Assembly (NCBI RefSeq): GCF_038023995.1
Contig: NZ_CP150660.1
Location: 928,501-992,500 of the forward strand
Direction: 5' to 3'
DNA length: 64,000 nt
Source: Polaribacter atrinae
GTDB lineage: Bacteria; Bacteroidota; Bacteroidia; Flavobacteriales; Flavobacteriaceae
Shown here: positions 18,867-27,600 of the stretch, one piece after another
Numbering within the stretch: position 1 is the first letter of the stretch
Layout: every line of letters starts with the position of its first letter
The notes under the pieces: model-generated
Database searches by the model: none
Told to the model about the DNA's origin: nothing
The model's input: the letters and a program-made list of their open reading frames with translations, nothing else
Position numbers and translations under genes: made by a program

Positions 18867-19220
18867 ATGTGTCAAAAATCTAAAATAATAGCTAGCGTTA
18901 AAAACGGAGAAATATCAATTTGTAAAGATTGTAATAATTATAACCTTGTTTTTAATAACATCTTTTTTCAGTTTGATAAAGAGCAATTGAATAAATTTAA
19001 AGAGTATGTTGCAGAAATAGACATTAACTATTGGTTAGACTATAGCGCAAGCACCACACAACGAAGAAAAATACCTGTCCCTACTTTTCATCAGAATTTA
19101 GTTTTAGTATTTGATAGCTACGAAATTGAAGAATTAAAAATACTTTTGGGTATCAGTAAAGGAAATAAAAACAAAATGATAGCTACTGCGGACATTGATT
19201 ATACTTTAATCTTAAATTAA
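18867..19220 (+). CDS. Small DUF6686-like protein
   Basis: 117-aa cytoplasmic protein without a signal peptide. It has a Cys at position 2 (MCQKSK) and a CxxC-like pair in ISICKDCNNYNLVF, so it could bind a metal or haem. The layout fits DUF6686 as I remember it; no function is known to me. It is the last gene of the haem/iron operon, 11 bp after the reductase, and is followed by about 60 bp without a clear T-tailed terminator. Confidence 0.6.
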   Translation: MCQKSKIIASVKNGEISICKDCNNYNLVFNNIFFQFDKEQLNKFKEYVAEIDINYWLDYSASTTQRRKIPVPTFHQNLVLVFDSYEIEELKILLGISKGNKNKMIATADIDYTLILN

Positions 19221-19282
19221 ACTGCGAATTCTAATTCTTTAGCGACGGATTCTAAAACCGGTAAAATTTAAGTCAACTTCCC

Positions 19283-19321
19283 TTCTACTTTTACAGTGTA
19301 TTAACACTTAAAAAAGTAGAA
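19283..19321. repeat. Inverted repeat abutting the start of the lipoprotein gene
   Basis: TTCTACTTTT (19283-19292) pairs with AAAAGTAGAA (19312-19321), and inside it AGTGT pairs with ACACT around loop ATTA. The right arm ends 3 bp before the ATG at 19325. There is no T tail, so it is more likely an operator or 5'-UTR hairpin than a terminator of the preceding operon. Confidence 0.6.
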
Positions 19322-19324
19322 ATT

Positions 19325-20419
19325 ATGAAAACTATATTAAAAACATCCGTATTTGTAGTAGGTTTAATCCTATTAAGCAGCCCGTTTATCAGTTGTGATA
19401 ATAAAAAAATAATAAAAGAAAATAAATCAATTGTACTTGCAAACGATGCTGCTGCAATTAAAAAAGAATCTACCATAAAAGTTACATCAAGAAAACCTAT
19501 TGTTTTTATTGCCGGTTTTGATGTAGGAAATGAAACTTATTATACCAATGCTAGAAGTTATTTTGAAGAAAAAAATATCAAAATAATAGACGGACAATAT
19601 TCTCTAGAAGAAATAATTGTTTGGCTAAATAAAAACGCCAACGGAAATCCTTACGGAGATGTTCATATTGTAAATAACAGCAATCCGTATAAAGGCATGA
19701 ATTTAGAAACCATTGTTAGAGGCGATAAAATTACTGCAGAAACTTTAAGAAAAACGATAACACAAGGTACACTACCAACACTAAAAAATGTAGTTAATAA
19801 AGATACTCGAATAGTTTTTCACGCATCTGGATTAGTCGAAAATAAAGAGTTATTAAAAACATTAAAAGATGCTTTATCAGCACAAACATTACCAAAAGTA
19901 ATTGCATCTCCTTATTACACCATTTTTAGCGGCAAATTTTCTAACTATTATTTAGCACAGCCTTATTATGTATTTTATCCTACCGCTCATTCACCAGGAA
20001 AGATCGATTTATCTAAAGAGATTGCTAATAAATATCCAGAAGAAAAAAACATTAATTGGTATGATGCTTTAAATAATGAAGAAGAAAGATATGTTGGCGA
20101 AGCTTATACAACACAGTTTTCTATACCAATTAAATGGGAGTTTGGTTACCACAATACAGATGACGAAATGCCTATATTTACTTCTGAAAATGAGGTAAAA
20201 GAATGGATTGAGCAACATGAAGAATTGATGGTAGAAATTAACGATTATAACATTCCGTTAGATAAATACAGATGGACATGGCGTAGAAAAAACAGCACCT
20301 TAATTATTAGAGGTAGAACTACAGGATTGGTAGTATTAAAGCCCTTAATTAAACCATATGGAGATTTAAAACACATAGAGCCAGACACCAATAACAAGCG
20401 TTTGTATGCTATAAAATAG
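19325..20419 (+). CDS. Unrecognised lipoprotein
   Basis: 364-aa protein with an SPII signal ending SSPFISC, then a Lys/Ser-rich linker to about residue 55. The body begins KPIVFIAGFDVGNETYYTNA and looks like a mixed alpha/beta domain. Further on come DVHIVNNSNPYKGMNLE, a segment RIVFHASGLVENKE, and many aromatic residues (YYLAQPYYVFYPTAH). The pattern VFIAGFDxGNxxY might suggest a serine-hydrolase-like or CHAT-like fold, but no convincing nucleophile elbow is visible. I do not recognise it. It stands alone between two strong inverted repeats and precedes a signalling operon in the same direction. Confidence 0.75.
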   Translation: MKTILKTSVFVVGLILLSSPFISCDNKKIIKENKSIVLANDAAAIKKESTIKVTSRKPIVFIAGFDVGNETYYTNARSYFEEKNIKIIDGQYSLEEIIVWLNKNANGNPYGDVHIVNNSNPYKGMNLETIVRGDKITAETLRKTITQGTLPTLKNVVNKDTRIVFHASGLVENKELLKTLKDALSAQTLPKVIASPYYTIFSGKFSNYYLAQPYYVFYPTAHSPGKIDLSKEIANKYPEEKNINWYDALNNEEERYVGEAYTTQFSIPIKWEFGYHNTDDEMPIFTSENEVKEWIEQHEELMVEINDYNIPLDKYRWTWRRKNSTLIIRGRTTGLVVLKPLIKPYGDLKHIEPDTNNKRLYAIK

Positions 20420-20511
20420 AACCGTAACTAAGGCTATGATTAAATTTTCTATAACATATTTAGAAAAAATAATTCAAATTTATTATCAATCATTTTAAAA
20501 TTCATTTGGTA

Positions 20512-20569
20512 TTAAACGTCATTACACAAAACTAAAAACGATGTAATGGCGTTTAAATTAGTAAGTTTG
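20512..20569 (+). promoter_or_regulatory. 15-bp-arm inverted repeat and -7 element before the kinase operon
   Basis: TTAAACGTCATTACA (20512-20526) pairs with TGTAATGGCGTTTAA (20542-20556) with a single G-T. TAAGTTTG, a match to TAnnTTTG, follows at 20562-20569. Transcription from this element would begin around the annotated ATG at 20575, which favours the second Met at 20641 as the true start, or a leaderless message. The repeat could be an operator or the terminator of the lipoprotein gene. Confidence 0.5.
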
Positions 20570-20574
20570 TTATC

Positions 20575-22596
20575 ATGAAAATATTTTTTAAATTTTTATC
20601 TTCAACATTATATCCTAAAAGAGGAACGGAGCGTAATTTCATGGTTTTAATAATTTTTATTGCCCTTTTTTATATAAATCCCACTCATTCACAAAACCTT
20701 AATTTACAAAATTTTTCTATTTCTGATGGTCTACCAACCACTACAATAAATGATATTGATCAAGATGAAATAGGTTATTTATGGATTGCAACCGACAAAG
20801 GATATTCAAAATTTGATGGTGTAAATTTCACCAACTACAAGCAAGAAGAAGTAAATTGTCTGTTGATTGAAAAGAATAAAATTTACATCGGTTTAAAAAA
20901 TGGACTTTTAGTACTTCAAAATAATAAATCTACCTTTTTTGAGAGCAAAGAAATCTTAAAAATAAAATTGATTCACCATAAAATTATTTTAGCCACTGTA
21001 CAAGGAGTTTGCGAATTAAAAGAAGATTACATTCAGCCTTTAGAAATACATCCTCAAATAGATTTTTCTATTATTAACGATATTATTTCTTATAAAAACA
21101 CTGTTTACATCGCCTCTATAAAAGGTTTATGGAGTATAGAAAAATTATACAAACCTTTAAAAGTTGAGAAACTCATAGAAGAAAACACTACTTCTCTTTT
21201 AATAAATAACAATCAATTAATTGTAGCAACAGCTACTAAAGGATTAAAAATTATTGATGATCATACCATTGTAAAAAGTGTTCCTAATTTAGAAAATATT
21301 TCATCTATCAAAAAAAGAAATGATGAAATTTGGATTGCTTCCCCAAAAAATGGAATTGATGTTTTAGAAGCAAACACCTATATTTTTAAAAGAAAAATCA
21401 ACAAATACAATACCGCAATTTCTAGTCAGATAAACACCGTTTTTAAAGACAACCAAAACTCTATTTGGATTGGAAGTTCAAACAAAGGTTTATACAAATA
21501 TAGTAGCGAGATAGTAGTAATTAAACCAGAAGTATTTATTGAAAATATTGCCGTTAATTATAAATTAATAGACTCTTTAAACGTAACTAAATTAGTTTTA
21601 AAATCACATGAAAACAACATTTCGTTTTCTTATAAAACCATCAATTTAAAGAACCCTAAAAACACAGAATACCGTTATCAATTAAATAATGACTTTACGC
21701 CTTGGAGCCATCAAAATCAAGTTGATTTTGCAAATCTAAAAGCTGGCAACTATCAATTTACAGTACAATCTAAAGAAGGCAGTTTACTTAGTAAAAAAGT
21801 AACCTTTTCTTTTTTTATTGAAACACCTATGTATCAAAAAGCATGGTTTATAATATTATGTATTGCTCTTTTATGCCTCCTTTTAGCTCTTTTTATTGAG
21901 TTACATATTAGAAAGCTAAATAAAAAAAATCAGCAAAAAATTGATACTTTAAAAGTAGCAAATCATTTACTGACTTTAGAGCAGAAAGCATTACAGCTGC
22001 AGATGAATCCGCATTTTATTTTTAATGTTTTAAATGGGATAAAAGCACTTGGTAATTCTGGAAATTCTAAAGAATTAAATAAAACCATTTCACAATTCTC
22101 TATACTTTTAAGAAGTGTTTTAAACAATTCTCGTTTAGAAGAAATTAGCTTACATGACGAAATAGAAACTTTAAAAAACTATTTGGAGTTAGAGCAAAAA
22201 ATGAATTCGAAATCTTTTAAGTACACCATTCAAACTTCTTTAAATAATATAGACTCAGAAGAGATTTTAATTCCGCCAATGTTATTGCAACCTTTTATAG
22301 AAAACTGTATTAAACATGCTTTTCAGCCTAATACATCAGATGCAAAAATCAAACTTCTTATAGAAGTTAAAAATCGCTTCTTACATTTTACGGTAGAAGA
22401 TAATGGAATCGGTTTTCATCAATCTAAAAAAGTAAAAATAAAATCAAATCATCAGTCTGTAGCGTTAGAAGTAACTAAAGAACGAATTCAGCATTTGTCT
22501 AAATACAATTCATTTTCAATCGAAGAAATAAAAGAACAAAATGAAATAAAAGGAACAAAAATTGGATTTAAAATTCCTTTAAAAACTGACTATTAA
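20575..22596 (+). CDS. Propeller-type LytS-family sensor histidine kinase
   Basis: Sensor kinase with a periplasmic beta-propeller made of reg_prop repeats (GLPTTTINDIDQDEIGYLWI, NSIWIGSSNKGLYKY), a Y_Y_Y domain at about 340-415 (EYRYQLNNDFTPW), one membrane helix at about 423-443 and a cytoplasmic His_kinase domain. The phospho-acceptor H480 is in LQMNPHFIFNVLNGI, and the ATPase has PPMLLQPFIENCIKHAF and DNGIGF. This is not the hybrid type: no receiver or AraC domain is attached. A start at 20641 (MVLIIFIALFYINPTHSQ) gives a cleaner signal peptide than 20575. It is followed by a metallophosphoesterase and a LytTR regulator, which completes a three-gene operon (gaps 5 and 1 bp). Confidence 0.88.
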   Translation: MKIFFKFLSSTLYPKRGTERNFMVLIIFIALFYINPTHSQNLNLQNFSISDGLPTTTINDIDQDEIGYLWIATDKGYSKFDGVNFTNYKQEEVNCLLIEKNKIYIGLKNGLLVLQNNKSTFFESKEILKIKLIHHKIILATVQGVCELKEDYIQPLEIHPQIDFSIINDIISYKNTVYIASIKGLWSIEKLYKPLKVEKLIEENTTSLLINNNQLIVATATKGLKIIDDHTIVKSVPNLENISSIKKRNDEIWIASPKNGIDVLEANTYIFKRKINKYNTAISSQINTVFKDNQNSIWIGSSNKGLYKYSSEIVVIKPEVFIENIAVNYKLIDSLNVTKLVLKSHENNISFSYKTINLKNPKNTEYRYQLNNDFTPWSHQNQVDFANLKAGNYQFTVQSKEGSLLSKKVTFSFFIETPMYQKAWFIILCIALLCLLLALFIELHIRKLNKKNQQKIDTLKVANHLLTLEQKALQLQMNPHFIFNVLNGIKALGNSGNSKELNKTISQFSILLRSVLNNSRLEEISLHDEIETLKNYLELEQKMNSKSFKYTIQTSLNNIDSEEILIPPMLLQPFIENCIKHAFQPNTSDAKIKLLIEVKNRFLHFTVEDNGIGFHQSKKVKIKSNHQSVALEVTKERIQHLSKYNSFSIEEIKEQNEIKGTKIGFKIPLKTDY

Positions 22597-22601
22597 AAAA
22601 A

Positions 22602-23447
22602 ATGGAAAGAAGAAAATTTATAAAGAATACTTTATTTACAGGAATTGGAGCAAGTCTTGTTGGTGGATTTTATGCTTGGCAAGTAGAACCTTTTTGGTTG
22701 GAATTTGTACATGTAAAAATGCCTATTAAAAACTTACCGAAAAATTTAATAGGAAAAACATTAATGCAAATTAGTGATGTTCATGTAGGTAATAAATTTG
22801 ATTATAATTACATTATAGATTCTTTTAAAAAAGCACGCCTGTATAATCCCGATTTTGTTGTTTACACAGGTGATTTCGTTTCTTATGAAACTCCAGAACA
22901 GTTTGATCAATTAGAAAAAGTTTTTGAATATGCTGTAAACGGAAAATTAGGTACTGCTGGTATTTTAGGAAATCATGATTATGGAATCAATTGGTTAGAA
23001 AAAGATGTTGCTGATAGAATTTCTAACATTTTAGCTAAAAAAAATATTACAATTTTAAGAAACGAACAAATAAATTTTAATGGTTTAAATATATTGGGTA
23101 TTGATGATTATTGGGGCACTAATTTTAACCCAACAAAAATTATGAACAAATATGATGCTGAAAAAGCAAACCTTGTTTTATGCCATAACCCAGATGTTTG
23201 CGATTTAAATGTTTGGAACAATTATAAAGGATGGATTTTATCTGGACACACACATGGAGGACAAGTAAAACCTCCGTTTTTACCACCTCCTATTCTTCCT
23301 GTAGAAAACAAAAGGTATTCTTCTGGAGAATTTGATTTGTACGATGGTAGAACACTTTACATCAATAGAGCTCTCGGAAATTTATACCAAGTAAGATTAA
23401 ATGTAAGACCCGAAATAACCATTTTTGAATTAGAAGAACAAGTATAA
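22602..23447 (+). CDS. Exported calcineurin-like metallophosphoesterase
   Basis: 281-aa protein whose five phosphoesterase motifs are intact: QISDVHVG, YTGDFVS, GILGNHDYG, LCHNPD and LSGHTHGGQ. These bind two metal ions. The N-terminus (MERRKFIKNTLFTGIGAS) has a twin-arginine-like RRxFIK motif and a hydrophobic stretch, so it is likely exported or membrane-anchored. The family includes YkuE-like enzymes that hydrolyse UDP-diacylglucosamine-type lipids or other phosphodiesters; the substrate here is unknown. Its place between a sensor kinase and its regulator, 5 bp after one and 1 bp before the other, is unusual and suggests a link to what the system senses. Confidence 0.88.
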   Translation: MERRKFIKNTLFTGIGASLVGGFYAWQVEPFWLEFVHVKMPIKNLPKNLIGKTLMQISDVHVGNKFDYNYIIDSFKKARLYNPDFVVYTGDFVSYETPEQFDQLEKVFEYAVNGKLGTAGILGNHDYGINWLEKDVADRISNILAKKNITILRNEQINFNGLNILGIDDYWGTNFNPTKIMNKYDAEKANLVLCHNPDVCDLNVWNNYKGWILSGHTHGGQVKPPFLPPPILPVENKRYSSGEFDLYDGRTLYINRALGNLYQVRLNVRPEITIFELEEQV

Positions 23448-23448
23448 T

Positions 23449-24198
23449 ATGAAAGCATTAACAGCAATCTTAGTAGATGATATACCTGCAGCATTAGACA
23501 TGTTAGCGCATGATATTACAAACAATCACCCAGAGATAAACATTATAGGCAAGGCAAAGTCTGTTGTAGAAACTGCTAAACTGCTACGTAAACAACAACC
23601 AGATATTTTGTTTTTAGACATTATGTTAGGTGATGGAACTGGGTTTGATATTCTTGAAATTTTTCCTGATTTAAAATCGAAAATTATCTTTGTGACTGCA
23701 AGTGATGCTTTTGCTATAAAAGCTTTTAAATTTGCAGCTATAGACTATATTTTAAAACCTTATTCTGATGAAGATTTAGCTATTTCTATAGAAAAAGTAC
23801 AAAATCAAATTCAGCCAGATAAAGCACAACTGCATGTTTTGCAAGAAGCAGTAACGGCTCCTAATAATAAACCTAGCAAAATATCTTTACATACTTCAGA
23901 AAAAATAATTGTTGTTAATATTGAAGATATAATCCGTTGTAAAGCGGATAACAACTACACAACATTTTATTTTAAAGATAACTCAAAAATACTCGTTTCT
24001 AAAACCTTAAAATATTATGCTGATATGTTAAAGGAAGTCAATTTTTTAAGAGTACACCAAAGTCATTTAGTAAATACTATATTTATTAAAGAGTTTATAA
24101 AATCTGATGGTGGTTACCTTATGCTTACCGATAATTCTAACGTTCCGGTTTCTATAAGAAAAAGAAATGAAGTGTTAGAAGTGCTAAATTCTTATTAA
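23449..24198 (+). CDS. LytTR-type response regulator
   Basis: 249-aa regulator. The receiver (1-125) carries D10-D11, the phospho-acceptor D57 in LFLDIMLGDGTG, a Thr in FVTASD and a Lys in YILKPY. A linker leads to a LytTR DNA-binding domain (about 150-249) with IVVNIEDIIRCKADNNYTTF, LRVHQSHLVN and VPVSIRKRNEVL. It is the partner of the LytS-type kinase, separated only by the metallophosphoesterase gene, whose stop lies 1 bp before this ATG. LytTR regulators bind direct repeats upstream of target promoters; none could be picked out with confidence here. Confidence 0.92.
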   Translation: MKALTAILVDDIPAALDMLAHDITNNHPEINIIGKAKSVVETAKLLRKQQPDILFLDIMLGDGTGFDILEIFPDLKSKIIFVTASDAFAIKAFKFAAIDYILKPYSDEDLAISIEKVQNQIQPDKAQLHVLQEAVTAPNNKPSKISLHTSEKIIVVNIEDIIRCKADNNYTTFYFKDNSKILVSKTLKYYADMLKEVNFLRVHQSHLVNTIFIKEFIKSDGGYLMLTDNSNVPVSIRKRNEVLEVLNSY

Positions 24199-24245
24199 GT
24201 AAGAATTAATTTATACTTTTTTAGAATCTATACTTAAGCTTTTAT

Positions 24246-24285
24246 AAAAAAAAGGATTAAAAACAAAATGTTTCAATCCTTTTTA
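24246..24285 (+). terminator. Terminator of the signalling operon
   Basis: AAAAAAAGGATT pairs with AATCCTTTTT, with AAAAC/GTTT extending the stem, followed by TTTTAG. It lies 48 bp after the LytTR regulator stop. Confidence 0.8.
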
Positions 24286-24390
24286 GTTCTTAAAAATTAC
24301 TTTTAAAATAAAATCTATGCCTTATTTCTGAGTTAATAAAAAAGCATATCATTTTTTTCAGTGAACTTTATTTTTAAATTTTTTAGATTA

Positions 24391-24576
24391 TTAAAATCGA
24401 GTTCCTGGTGCTTCTGGACTTGAGCTTGAAGCTTGAGCTTTCTGTGGATTTAAAATTAAATAAGTTCCTAATGCTGTTAGAGCTGTATATTTACCATAAT
24501 TACCAATCTTTTTTATAGCTTCTTTACGTGTGATTTCTTTAATTTTATTTTCTGAATTATCTATTTGTTTCTTCAT
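24391..24576 (-). CDS. 61-residue membrane/exported protein paired with the amylase
   Basis: Small protein with a charged N-terminus (MKKQIDNSENKIKEITRKEA), then a hydrophobic helix (YTALTALGTYLILNP) and a short Ser/Pro tail (SSSSPEAPGTRF). It starts 26 bp after the GH13 stop on the same strand, so the two are probably one transcript. ITRKEAIKKIG before the hydrophobic helix is reminiscent of degenerate Tat-type or stop-transfer signals in many small Bacteroidetes proteins. From memory, similar small genes with an RKEAIKK-helix-KAQAS layout recur in this phylum. The role is unknown. Confidence 0.65.
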   Translation of the reverse strand: MKKQIDNSENKIKEITRKEAIKKIGNYGKYTALTALGTYLILNPQKAQASSSSPEAPGTRF

Positions 24577-24602
24577 GATGTATATTTCTAATATTTAGCT
24601 AA

Positions 24603-27600
24603 TTATTCTAGAATTATTTTTTTATTTAAAGTACCTGAATCTGTATTTAATTGAATAAGATAAATACCAGAAACTAATTTAGGTAAAGTAATCTCTTTTA
24701 TTTCGTTTGCTTTAAATGAAATATTTAGTAATTGTTTACCAAGAATTGTAAACAACTTAAGGCTTGCTTTTTCTTGTTTTAATCCATCAATTTTTAAAGT
24801 TGAGATATCTGATTTATAAATATTAATAGAGCTTAAAGAGGCCGTATCTTTTATACTTAAAGTACTTTCTGTTGCATATAAATAAAACCGACCACTCCCC
24901 TTTAAAGTTGATGTTAATGTAGTTGTATATTTACTTCCTGCTTCATCTAACCTTATAAAAACACCTTTGACTCTATCCTCTAAAAATATTTTTAAGTTCG
25001 TTGGTAAATTTAAGGTTTCTGCAGAAATTGTTATTTCTTTTCCATTATCGCCATTCACTCCAATTGGTACAATCATAGATTCTAAATTAGTGCCCGGTAA
25101 AGATTGTACTTGATATTTTTTTCCAATATTATTTTCAATTAAATATGAGTAAATCGAAAAATAATTTGAATCACCTTCATATAATTCCCCATCATATCCT
25201 ATATCCAAACCAGTTGTTGCAACTTCTAAATACTTAACTTTTGAATAATGATGTATAGTGCCATCTGTAAGTAATAATTTAATTTCTGTATTAGCTCTAT
25301 TTTTTTTAAACGTATCTACATTATGGATCTGATTGGATTCAGAAAAATTAAAGACTCCACCAATAGAATTTGCTTTTACCAAGAAACCTTGTCCTGGAGC
25401 TAATATAATATTATCTCCGATAGTTTTTACTTCATAAGCACCATTTTCGAGTAACCCTTGGTTCCAAAGCCACATTGTTTTGGTTTCTGATATAGCAGCT
25501 TCATTATTTAAGAAAAAAGCACTATTAATATAAGAAGTATATGGGTTTCCTAATAAATTGTATCGATTTGCAGAGTTGTTTAATATAAAATCTACTCCAG
25601 AATTGTTAGTGTTAATAGTTCCAGTAAATGATATATTGCCAGTATTTGTTCCTTTTTTTATAGAATACCCAACACCCGATATAAAAGAAGCACTTACTCC
25701 AACTTGATTATACATCCAACCATCAGTAGCTGTATTATAAATAGAAATTGCGGTATTAGGAGGATTAACTGCAATATCATTTTCAGCTATATATGTATCA
25801 TCATAATTTTGCCCCATAACTGGTGATGACATTAAGTACCATCCTTTTAAACCTCCTCCAGCTACAAAATCGATACTTCTGTTGTAAGTAACGTTACCCG
25901 TAAATGTAGATTGTGCTATTAAAGAAGCACCAGACTCTACAATAGCCGAACTAATAGCAACAGCACTTGAAGCTGTAGGGAAATTAGTTATTCCTATTTT
26001 TGGAATTGTCACTTTAGCTGTTGTAGTTGGAATTGAATTAGAGTTCCAGTTCGAAGCCGTATCCCAGTCTGAACTAGTTGCTCCTGTCCACTGTATATTA
26101 TTACAACCATTTAAAGTGTAAAGCCCTGCTTCATTAGGGCAATTATCAACATCGTCATAAACTCCATCTCCATCTGAATCTACAAAATTAGGTACAGGAA
26201 GTATAAAGTTTGTTAAAACCATCGTTTGCCCTGGTTGTAACGTGTAAGTTTGTGATTGCGAGTTTACTGTAAGTGGTGTGTTTATAAAATTTGTATCACC
26301 GTTGTTTTGATACCATTGACCTACAATAGTATAAAAAGGTGTTGCATCTACTGATCCTGCATTTGCATATGGGTTAGAAAGTATAATTAAATGATTGCCA
26401 TTGGTATCAGATAGAGATAATCTTTTTATGCTATAATCGCTTCCATTTCCTAGATTTGTATAATCAATAGGCTCACTATACCAGTTGTGGTCTAAACGAG
26501 ATTGTAGTAATTGAGAAATCAACGTATATAATTCTTTTCTGTTGGCATCATCATAATATTCCCAGTGTACTGGTTTCTCGCCAGTACGTCCGTTAAAATC
26601 AATATCAATGTCATATCCCAATTCTTGAAATTGCCATAGCATTCTAGGTCCAGGCAGCATTAAATTGAATACTGTACCTCCTTTAAGCCTTTCTATACCT
26701 TCTGCTATTTTTTGTATTGGATCTGCAATATCTTTAATACCGTTACCGTATGTAAATAGCTCATATGCTTGCCTTTGCTCATCATGACTTTCTGCATAAG
26801 ATACTAGATTTGCGTAATTAAAATTCCATTGACTAGAGTTAAAAACCCCTGTTGTATACACATCAATATTATCTGTATCATATCCCAAATTAAAATTTTT
26901 AATTTGATTGTGATGTCCTACACCAGACCACATTAAAATACCATAATCTGCTAAAACTTTATCTTCTGCAGGATTTGCTAAATGTTCAAAAATAGCAACT
27001 GAACTCGGTTTAAAACTCCACATTTCATCTACCATTCTTTTTAGAAGTCCTTGTCTGTCAGTGTCTACATTACTTGCCCACTCATCACTTGGGTTTTGTG
27101 CTGTTTGCGTAATTCCTTTAGTAAAATCAAATCTAAAACCATCAAAGTTAAATTCGTCTAACCAAAACTGTAATGCCCTATCTACAAAGGCTTGTGTATG
27201 TTCACTTTCATGATTCCAATCATTACCCCAATGTCCGTCTGTACTATAGACCGCCTTGTGTTCTGCATTAAACCATGGATTATCTGCCGAAGGACGATTA
27301 TTTACATCATCCCAATACATTAGAACCATAGCATTAGAACCAAAAGCATGGTTTAATACAACATCATTAAAAACTGCGATTCCTCTTTTGTGTGCTTCAT
27401 CTATAAACTTTTTAAGATGTTCTCTGTTACCATAAGCTTTATCAGCTGCAAAATAGTAATTAGGGTTATAGCCCCAACTAGAATTTCCTTCAAACTCTGA
27501 AACTGGAAGCACGTGAATTGCATTTATTCCTAAATTTTTTAAATAATCTAAACGTTCAATAGCTGCTAAATAACTACCATCTTCTGTAAAGTCTCTAAAA

